Shown here in pieces: positions 56,530-64,000 of a stretch of 64,000 nucleotides of DNA. A model generated the notes under the pieces. It was not told the origin of the DNA. It saw only the letters and a program-made list of their open reading frames with translations, and did not search any database. The position numbers and the translations under genes are program-made. Position 1 is the stretch's first letter. Every line of letters begins with the position of its first letter. This DNA is from Panulirus ornatus (Eukaryota; Arthropoda; Malacostraca; Decapoda; Palinuridae): positions 50,517,282-50,581,281 of the forward strand of contig NC_092230.1 of the NCBI RefSeq assembly GCF_036320965.1, written 5' to 3'.

Positions 56530-57020
56530 TAAAGAATTATTCAGCAATCTGTTCACATTACATATAAACTTAAAACTAGAATATGCTCCTCAGATGTGGT
56601 CATTACACCTAAATAAGCGCAATAGGTGAACAGAGAATGTCCAAATGAAAGTAACAAATATGGTACCAGGATTAAGAAAACTAAGTTACATGGAAAGGCT
56701 AGAGGCTTTAATGTTGCTACCTTGGTAGACAGACCTGAAACAGATCGTTGACGTAGATGGTGAACAGTTCATCAAGAGATGTACAGGTATAACAACCAGG
56801 GGAATAACATGAAATTAAGCAAGAAACTTGGTGAAAACAATGTGAGGAAGTACTCTAACAATATAAGAGTGAAGGATGAATGGGATTAAATCACTGAAGA
56901 CACGGTTAATGACAAGATCACATAAAAATTTACGAAGCTTTATGACAGAGAATATTGTAGAGAAGGGGCCCAACCAACATAAAATTTCCTCCCCATTTAA
57001 TACAAATAAGTAATTACACG
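56530..57020 (+). mobile_element. CR1-like LINE C-terminal relic (second copy)
   Basis: Paralogue of the relic at 31430: LKLEYAPQMWSLHLNK, VTNMVPGLRKLSYMERLEAL, then remnants of KQIVDVDGEQFIKRCTGITTR. Multiple stops. It sits inside the inverted repeat pair. Confidence 0.7.
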
Positions 57021-57115
57021 TGAAAATTCAATACATACTGGCTGGGCTAAGTTCACCAACCAGATAATTTTTTCTTCTAACATCATCCCTCCCTCAGAAG
57101 CTGGATGTGGTAGAC

Positions 57116-57214
57116 CTAAGAAGACCGGTAAGGCAACTGATAACCCGATGAAGCAGGAGATGTTGAAATACCAATCGCTATCAGGTTATCAGTTACCTCT
57201 GTGGTCTTCCTAGA
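57116..57214. repeat. Imperfect hairpin, 30-bp arms
   Basis: The left arm (57116-57145, with AAGACCGGTAAGGCAACTGA) pairs with the right arm (57184-57213, GGTTATCAGTTACCTCTGTG then GTCTTCCTAG) with few mismatches, loop about 38 nt. It could be a small foldback element or part of an old transposon end. Confidence 0.7.
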
Positions 57215-57374
57215 TTGATCAAACCTAGCTTTACTAAGAGAAATGCATTAGAAGGAAGAAAAATAGTGTCCGGATGGTGGACTCAGACTTGCTGGTACAT
57301 ATTGAAATCTCCCTTGTAGACACATTCTATAGTTTCTAAGGAAGAATATGTGCCTTTCCTTCCTAGAACAGCTT

Positions 57375-57562
57375 CTTAAGACCCAAAGTTAGTTAGTTAA
57401 CAGCAGACAAAAAAACCATATTCCAGAGCAGAAACAGCAAAAATATCACTGAACACAAGAGCAGCGAGGAAAACTTCCATCCCATTGCTCTCAATACCAT
57501 CATGGGGTTCCTGAGGTGGCAAACCATGTCATTTGACTTCTAAGACTGTACCACACTGCCAG
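57375..57562 (-). repeat. Inverted repeat arm, right
   Basis: Reverse-complement partner of 56212-56400. Either the two ends of a foldback-type element or two old copies of one short repeat in opposite orientation. Confidence 0.75.
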
Positions 57563-59020
57563 ACTTGGGTAACCCTAAAATAAGTGAGTAAAGCAATAAG
57601 TTCTGCAAATTAAACCTGATACATGTGATTCTTATTTTAACAGTATTTGTCATATTTTTGGTGGAGATTGTAGCTGCCATACCAGTACATGTAAATCAAA
57701 AAACTACTTCACAGTTCTAATTTTCCTCAAGACTGGCATCAAATATTTTGTAATGGCATAACTTGTATGATTAAAGGAAAGAAAGATTTTTTCTCAATTG
57801 AAAGTGACAATATTCATAGAAATTATACGTGCAAGCTCACAGACTCAATCTGTGCCTGCATAACTTGAACACTAAATACCAGAGGAACAATGAAGTTCAT
57901 TACATGTAATGCCTACATACATATATTAAAATCCATATATCATAAAAATATATTTTGCTTTATGACTTTAATTACACAACATCAAATTGTGCTCTAAATT
58001 CTGTTAAAATCTAGTTAATCACAATAATCACAAACATTTTCTGTGTACACAAAAATTATCCACAAGGGTTAAGTGTACTCATGAGGTATAAGTGCATGCA
58101 TACTTAAGTGAAATAAGTAATTTATAATATGTGAATAACTTCTGAGATGACTCTAACTATGGCAACATAAATCTAATACATTCTCTGATTCAAAGGTGTC
58201 TGCACCACATTCACATTAAATGGAGAAGTAAAGATGGCTTAACCACTTACTTCTACTAATGCTGCCAGGCTATAATATAAAATCCCTACCACAAAAAGAA
58301 CTTACTTAGCAAGGTGGCAACATTCTAGTGAGATCACATTACCAGTGCTAGAAGATGTAACCTTAACCATATCTACTTCTTAAAGCCAACATCAAAGGAT
58401 GACCTAAATTCAAATAACAAACTACCCTCAGAACATTACAAGCACAGGGGACTGACTTTCGAAATACCATTAGCTCTAAATGTTACTGCCTAAAGTTTTC
58501 ATTGTAACTTCCATGCACACTTACGAGAGAACCAATAGGCTTACTGTGATGTTGGTCATCTACCCCTAATTGTACCTAAAAGCAATTTCCTTCACTCTTG
58601 TCAACAGTACCCTCATCATGGGAATACACACAAAAAGAAAGGAATCCACAATGATCATTTCTTATGAATATAAATCCTTCTTTACTCATAATCTTTGCTG
58701 ACTGGCTGCACATTTTCTGCAGATCAATTCTCAGTATATGCCATCTTACTGTAATATAAAATACTCTAAAATAAACCCATGCCATCTTACTGTAATTCAA
58801 AATACTCTAAAATACACCCTAAACTACTCTAGATGGCCATTCACATAAGCCAGACAACTCTAGACATAAGTTTATTCATTGATTTTGCTCTTCTATTTCA
58901 AGGCCATACACCACGCCTGGGTAGTTACCAAGGTGGCAGTACACAATAATTTCTCCCTAGTCATTCATGCTCCAGCCATGTCAATAACAGAACATTCTCA
59001 TGAGTTTTCTACGAAGGGAA
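57563..59020. other. AT-rich DNA, no gene seen
   Basis: No convincing coding frame. It contains one tandem duplication of about 42 bp (58738-58820, ATGCCATCTTACTGTAATAT and ATGCCATCTTACTGTAATTC). Confidence 0.55.
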
Positions 59021-59021
59021 T

Positions 59022-59328
59022 TCAGTAGGATTTAAGGACCTGACAGATGATCATGAATTACTTGATGATTTGCCTTTGGATTATATGGAGAGTGATTTTA
59101 TGGTCTCTCACTCTTCCAGCATTGAGAGTTGATCAAGATAAGGCAGGAATAGGTATTTCAAGCAAAAATGAAGGCAGTGTTCCCAATGGCCACCTCACCT
59201 TGAAAACACTGAATTTGAAAGGTGTAGCTGGTAAAACTACAAACTTCTGTACTTTTGCTAAGAAAATCTTAATAAGTCACACTGAATATGGCAAGAAAAA
59301 GTTTATCATACAAGATAAAACACAATAA
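59022..59328 (+). pseudogene. Possible degraded exon, acidic, unrecognised
   Basis: One frame reads FKDLTDDHELLDDLPLDYME, SDFMVSHSSSIES then TGA (59022-59132); shifting by one base continues as VDQDKAGIGISSKNEGSVPN, GHLTLKTLNLKGVAGKTTN to a stop at 59328. The composition looks protein-like and a single indel would join the two, but I do not recognise the family and there is no clear splice structure. It may be chance. Confidence 0.2.
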
Positions 59329-59330
59329 TA

Positions 59331-59950
59331 ATCAGTAATCAATTATACAGAGTAGGTAAAATACATGATAATACATGCACAGTGGCAACTCACTTGATAC
59401 TGATGCCTTATTCCTGCACTCCTTAGCACTTTGTGGTGAAACATCCACAAAATTTCTACACATTGTCAGTGAAAAGAGTAGATGAAATATACTTCTGAAG
59501 TGATTTCTCCACTGTTATCTGAATAACTTGAAGCTGTAGGGTTGAATATATTTTTTCAATATACCCTGAAATTCACAAGGTTTGAAAGGAAACCTAAATG
59601 AGGAGTAACAGGTTAAAAATCACAATGAGACACTTCCAAAAATAAGTCAAATTCTTTTAAAGAGTTGAAGAATCCTTCCATAGTATCAAAATCATCAACA
59701 GTCATATCATTAATACAAACATTGTTTCCTATTATCAAAGCCGAGTTCTCCAAATTTTACAATACAATAAATTCCAGACTTGCAGTTCTGATAGAATGAA
59801 TTTTGCGTTATGACACAGTAAGTTAAAGAAACTTTAAAGACTATGGAATAACTGAATAATATTGCCAAAGGAATCTCAGAAATTTCTTAAACTACTTACC
59901 ACATATTTCCTGCATGATGTATGGCGACTGAAGGAGGTACGATCCCAGGA
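59331..59950. other. AT-rich DNA, no gene seen
   Basis: No feature that I can support. Confidence 0.55.
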
Positions 59951-59954
59951 TTGA

Positions 59955-60640
59955 GGAGAAAGAAAACTTCCCACATATTCCCTACATTGCAACTAAAGAG
60001 GGAGTGAGCAGGGGGCTTGAAACCCTCCCCTTCTAGTATTTTCCTTTTCTAATAGTTGGAAAAGAAGAGGGAGCCAAGGAAAGAGTGCTCATCCTCCTTG
60101 AAGGCTCAGGCTGCTGTGTCTGAACATGTGTGGATGTAACCAAGATGAGAAGAATGATAAGCAAGTAGTATGCCTGAAGAGAAGAATTTGGATGTTCTAG
60201 TTCTGAGTGAAAGAAAGCTAAAGCAAAAAGGGGAAAACTGGTTTTGGAATGTCTTAGGGATAAAGTAAGGGGTTAGTGTGAGGGCAGAAGCTAAGTATGG
60301 GGAGGCACTTCTGCTGAAGGAGTGTAAATAAATGCACTCTAAACTGATGTAGGTAAAAATGAAAGTGGGTTGTGAGAGGTGGGTGGTTATTAGTGCTTCT
60401 CCACCTGAAAATAAGAGGACTAACAAAGAGGTGAATATTTCTGGATAAGGGAAGTGTGAGTGTCAGCAGTTTTAATGAGAGTGAGCGAGTATTAGTGTAG
60501 GGTGATTTGAATGCAAGAGTGGATAATGTAGCAGTTGAGGGTATAATTAGGGGCATGGGGTATTCACTGTCGTGAATAAGATTGTTAAACAGATTATGTA
60601 GTGTGCTGAAAAAGGATTGGTGACTGAGAATATATATATA
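59955..60640 (+). mobile_element. Ancient RTE LINE 5' part (head, 5'UTR, APE)
   Basis: Collinear with the 5' end of the full-length copy: ACTTCCCACATATTCCCTAC, AGAGTGCTCATCCTCCTTGA, ATGTGTGGATGTAACCAAGA, then remnants of NLDVLVLSE, KLKQKGENW and the AYAP and DLNAR regions. Frames are broken, so it is an old copy comparable to 32127-32665. Confidence 0.75.
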
Positions 60641-60697
60641 TATCAGTGATGTAATGCCAGGAAACAGATGAAGAATGGCCCAACCCCTCATATACAC

Positions 60698-60705
<8 letters not shown>
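60641..60705 (-). mobile_element. Short LINE 3' tail relic, minus strand
   Basis: GTAATGCCAGGAAACAGATG and AAGAATGGCCCAACCCCTCA are the complement of the conserved LINE 3' tail. Confidence 0.7.

Positions 60706-60749
<44 letters not shown>
60706..60749. repeat. (TA)n before LINE
   Basis: A dinucleotide run abutting the 5' truncation point of the next LINE. Confidence 0.96.
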
Positions 60750-60752
<3 letters not shown>

Positions 60753-62659
60753 ATTGAGTGGGAGACGTATAAAAGAAAGAGACAGGAGGTCAAGAGAAAG
60801 GTGCAAGAGGTGAAAAAAAGGGCAAATGAGAGTTGGGGTGAGAGAGTATCATTAAATTTTAGGGAGAATAAAAAGATGTTCTGGAAGGAGGTAAATAAAG
60901 TGCGTAAGACAAGGGAGCAAATGGGAACTTCAGTGAAGGGCGCAAATGGGGAGGTGATAACAAGTAGTGGTGATGTGAGAAGGAGATGGAGTGAGTATTT
61001 TGAAGGTGTGTTGAATGTGTTTGATGATAGAGTGGCAGATATAGGGTGTTTTGGTCGAGGTGGTGTGCAAAGTGAGAGGGTTAGGGAAAATGATTTGGTA
61101 AACAGAGAAGAGGTAGTAAAAGCTTTGCGGAAGATGAAAGCCGGCAAGGCAGCAGGTTTGGATGGTATTGCAGTGGAATTTATAAAAAAAGGGGGTGACT
61201 ATATTGTTGACTGGTTGGTAAGGTTATTTAATGTATGTATGACTCAGGTGAGGTGCCTGAGGATTGGCGGAATGCGTGCATAGTGCCATTGTACAAAGGC
61301 AAAGGGGATAAGAGTGAGTGCTCAAATTACAGAGGTATAAGTTTGTTGAGTATTCCTGGTAAATTATATGGGAGGGTATTGATTGAGAGGGTGAAGGCAT
61401 GTACAGAGCATCAGATTGGGGAAGAGCAGTGTGGTTTCAGAAGTGGTAGAGGATGTGTGGATCAGGTGTTTGCTTTGAAGAATGTATGTGAGAAATACTT
61501 AGAAAAGCAAATGGATTTGTATGTAGCATTTATGGATCTGGAGAAGGCATATGATAGAGTTGATAGAGATGCTCTGTGGAAGGTATTAAGAATATATGGT
61601 GTGGGAGGCAAGTTGTTAGAAGTAGTGAAAAGTTTTTATCGAGGATGTAAGGCATGTGTACGTGTAGGAAGAGAGGAAAGTGATTGGTTCTCAGTGAATG
61701 TAGGTTTGCGGCAGGGGTGTGTGATGTCTCCATGGTTGTTTAATTTGTTTATGGATGGGGTTGTTAAGGAGGTGAATGCAAGAGTTTTGGAAAGAGGGGC
61801 AAGTATGAAGTCTGTTGGGGATGAGAGAGCTTGGGAAGTGAGTCAGTTGTTGTTCGCTGATGATACAGCGCTGGTGGCTGATTCATGTGAGAAACTGCAG
61901 AAGCTGGTGACTGAGTTTGGTAAAGTGTGTGAAAGAAGAAAGTTAAGAGTAAATGTGAATAAGAGCAAGGTTATTAGGTACAGTAGGGTTGAGGGTCAAG
62001 TCAATTGGGAGGTAAGTTTGAATGGAGAAAAACTGGAGGAAGTGAAGTGTTTTAGATATCTGGGAGTGGATCTGGCAGCGGATGGAACCATGGAAGCGGA
62101 AGTGGATCATAGGGTGGGGGAGGGGGCAAAAATTCTGGGAGCCTTGAAGAATGTGTGGAAGTCGAGAACATTATCTCGGAAAGCAAAAATGGGTATGTTT
62201 GAAGGAATAGTGGTTCCAACAATGTTGTATGGTTGCGAGGCGTGGACTATGGATAGAGTTGTGCGCAGGAGGATGGATGTGCTGGAAATGAGATGTTTGA
62301 GGACAATGTGTGGTGTGAGGTGGTTTGATCGAGTAAGTAACGTAAGGGTAAGAGAGATGTGTGGAAATAAAAAGAGCGTGGTTGAGAGTGCAGAAGAGGG
62401 TGTTTTGAAATGGTTTGGGCACATGGAGAGAATGAGTGAGGAAAGATTGACCAAGAGGATATATGTGTCGGAGGTGGAGGGAACGAGGAGAAGAGGGAGA
62501 CCAAATTGGAGGCGGAAAGATGGAGTGAAAAAGATTTTGTGTGATCGGGGCCTGAACATGCAGGAGGGTGAAAGGAGGGCAAGGAATAGAGTGAATTGGA
62601 GCGATGTGGTATACCGGGGCTGACGTGCTGTCAGTGGATTGAATCAAGGCATGTGAAGC
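60750..62659 (+). mobile_element. 5'-truncated RTE LINE, subfamily A (RTE-17)
   Basis: Starts in the linker (GCAATTGAGTGGGAGACG), with RT and C-terminus complete. A one-base deletion near 61245 separates the linker and RT block 1 (60750-61283) from the rest. The 3'UTR stops after only about 40 bp, at GGCATGTGAAGC; the missing remainder is present in inverted orientation at 62660-62834. Confidence 0.9.
61235..62623 (+). CDS. RTE reverse transcriptase, open frame
   Basis: A 462-codon frame: YRGISLLSIPGKLYGRVL, RSGRGCVDQVFALKN, FMDLEKAYDRVDRDAL (box A), GLRQGCVMSPWLFNLFMDG (box B), FADDTALVADS (box C), RYLGVDLAADG (box E), then CGNKKSVVESAEEGVLKWFG and GRPNWRRKDGVKKIL (one Trp of the usual NWRWKDG replaced by Arg), ending NRVNWSDVVYRG. 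All catalytic RT residues are kept. RT block 1 and the linker are upstream in a different frame because of the one-base deletion near 61245. Confidence 0.88.
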   Translation: MYDSGEVPEDWRNACIVPLYKGKGDKSECSNYRGISLLSIPGKLYGRVLIERVKACTEHQIGEEQCGFRSGRGCVDQVFALKNVCEKYLEKQMDLYVAFMDLEKAYDRVDRDALWKVLRIYGVGGKLLEVVKSFYRGCKACVRVGREESDWFSVNVGLRQGCVMSPWLFNLFMDGVVKEVNARVLERGASMKSVGDERAWEVSQLLFADDTALVADSCEKLQKLVTEFGKVCERRKLRVNVNKSKVIRYSRVEGQVNWEVSLNGEKLEEVKCFRYLGVDLAADGTMEAEVDHRVGEGAKILGALKNVWKSRTLSRKAKMGMFEGIVVPTMLYGCEAWTMDRVVRRRMDVLEMRCLRTMCGVRWFDRVSNVRVREMCGNKKSVVESAEEGVLKWFGHMERMSEERLTKRIYVSEVEGTRRRGRPNWRRKDGVKKILCDRGLNMQEGERRARNRVNWSDVVYRG

Positions 62660-62834
62660 ATATATATTTTTTTTTTTTTTTTTGCTTTGTCGCTGTCTCC
62701 CGCGTTTGCGAGGTAGCGCAAGGAAACAGACGAAAGAAATGGCCCAACCCACCCCCATACACATGTATATACATACGTCCACACACGCAAATATACATAC
62801 CTACACAGCTTTCCATGGTTTACCCCAGACGCTT
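62660..62834 (-). mobile_element. LINE 3'UTR tail in inverted orientation
   Basis: A T run (62668-62683) and the complete A-type tail up to CCCCAGACGCTTC. The break at CGCTTC is the same element position (GAAGCG) at which RTE-17 loses its 3'UTR, which points to an inversion of this 175-bp piece. Confidence 0.8.
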
Positions 62835-63761
62835 CTCTTACCCTTACGTTACTCACTCGATCAAACCACCTCACACCACACATTGTCCTCAAACATCTCA
62901 TTTCCAGCACATCCATCCTCCTGCGCACAACTCTATCCATAGTCCACGCCTCGCAACCATACAACATTGTTGGAACCACTGTTCCTTCAAACATACCCAT
63001 TTTTGCTTTCCGAGATAATGTTCTCGACTTCCACACATTCTTCAAGGCTCCCAGAATTTTCGCCCCCTCCCCCACCCTATGATCCACTTCCGCTTCCATG
63101 TTTCCATCCGCTGCCAGATCCACTCCCAGATATCTAAAACACTTCACTTCCTCCAGTTTTTCTCCATTCAAACTCACCTCCCAATTGACTTGACCCTCAA
63201 CCCTACTGTACCTAATAACCTTGCTCTTATTCACATTTACTCTTAACTTTCTTCTTTCACACACTTTACCAAACTCTGTCACCAGCTTCTGCAGTTTCTC
63301 ACATGAATCAGCCACCAGCGCTGTATCATCAGCGAACAACAACTGACTCACTTCCCAAGCTCTCTCATCCCCAACAGACTTCATCCTTGCCCCTCTTTCC
63401 AAAACTCTTGCATTCACCTCCCTAACAACCCCATCCATAAACAAATTAAACAACCATGGAGACATCACACACCCCTGCCGCAAACCTACATTCACTGAGA
63501 ACCAATCACTTTCCTCTCTTCCTACACGTACACATGCCTTACATCCTCGATAAAAACTTTTCACTGCTTCTAACAACTTGCCTCCCACACCATATATTCT
63601 TAATACCTTCCACAGAGCATCTCTATCAACTCTATCATATGCCTTCTCCAGATCCATAAATGCTACATACAAATCCATTTGCTTTTCTAAGTATTTCTCA
63701 CATACATTCTTCAAAGCAAACACCTGATCCACACATCCTCTACCACTTCTGAAACCACACT
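62835..63761 (-). mobile_element. RTE LINE internal segment, subfamily A (RTE-18)
   Basis: The minus strand spans CGFRSGRG to SNVRVRE; about 300 bp of C-terminal coding sequence is missing at 62835. RT boxes A, B, C (FADD) and E are intact. At 63761 it is fused to a second partial RT copy. Confidence 0.86.
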
Positions 63762-64000
63762 GCAGTTTCTCACATGAATCAGCCACCAGCGCTGTATCAT
63801 CAGCGAACAACAATTGACTCACTTCCCAAGCTCTCATCCACAACAGACTGCATACTTGCCCCTCTTTCCAAAACTCTTGCATTCACCTCCCTAACAACCC
63901 CATTCATAAACAAATTAAACAACCATGGAGACATCACACACCCCTGCTGCAAACCTACATTCACTGAGAACCAATCACTTTCCTCTCTTCCTACACGTAC
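63762..64000 (-). mobile_element. RTE LINE fragment running off the window
   Basis: The minus strand has RT box B (LQQGCVMSPWLFNLFMNGV-like) to box C and CEKLQ. A short deletion near 63832 (CTCTCATC for CTCTCTCATC) breaks the frame. The element continues beyond base 64000. Confidence 0.85.

Larger units (their letters stand above)
62644..63882 (-). pseudogene. RTE RT frame with box C present twice
   Basis: A 412-codon frame. It starts in a second RT copy (AWEVSQLLFADDTALVADSC, then EKLQ), is fused in frame to CGFRSGRGCVDQVF, runs through box A (FMDLEKAYDRVDRDAL), box B, box C again (FADDTALVADS) and box E, and finally runs into antisense 3'UTR after SNVRVREAS. The junction uses a shared GCAG (CTGCAG against GAGCAGTGTGG). 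No normal RT has this order, so it is a rearranged copy. Confidence 0.8.

Overview
This is a eukaryotic, almost certainly arthropod window, and decapod crustacean is my best guess. The guess rests on very long (TA)n runs, dense RTE-, Jockey- and CR1-like LINE relics, large minisatellites, and a histidyl-tRNA synthetase fragment of animal type. No species can be fixed from sequence alone. There are no operons, ribosome binding sites, rRNA, tRNA or CRISPR arrays that I can see. Essentially no host gene is complete here; the window is repeat-dominated intergenic or intronic DNA.

Layout. 1-4168 is a 38-bp satellite (about 110 units). 4169-6475 is a 19-bp satellite with 38-, 57- and 114-bp higher-order structure. 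6476-7196 is an old retroelement-like segment with a degraded hammerhead-ribozyme-like motif. 7197-16068 is a chain of young RTE-type LINE copies separated by (TA)n. 16070-19994 is a 32-bp satellite (about 122 units) with a perfect 10-bp palindrome in most units. 20345-23334 is a 30-bp minisatellite (about 100 units) whose minus strand is a tandem G-quadruplex array. 23385-25480 is a degraded Jockey-type LINE with a second copy nested in it in the opposite orientation. 25725-33812 is mostly old, AT-rich DNA with RTE and CR1 relics. 33813-55186 is a second dense RTE LINE cluster that includes a histidyl-tRNA synthetase C-terminal fragment (39044-39466) and a nearly intact full-length LINE (48809-52127). 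55187-59950 is AT-rich single-copy-looking DNA with inverted repeats. 59955-64000 is a third RTE cluster running off the window.

The dominant gene product is one family: a single-ORF LINE of about 1000 codons with an N-terminal APE endonuclease (ET-K, GDLNA, SDH motifs) and a central reverse transcriptase (FADD box), most like the RTE clade. Two subfamilies are visible: A, with a short 3'UTR of about 190 bp, and B, with a 3'UTR of about 430 bp and an AAAT-rich tail. Nearly every junction of the A copies lies in (TA)n. One copy (9828-11220) is inserted in another copy with an exact 12-bp target-site duplication, which explains a misleading 547-codon chimeric reading frame. Two short elements (53549-54094) combine the LINE 5' head with a LINE-like 3' tail and look like non-autonomous passengers of the same machinery.

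The long open frames inside the four satellites follow from the unit lengths and are not genes.
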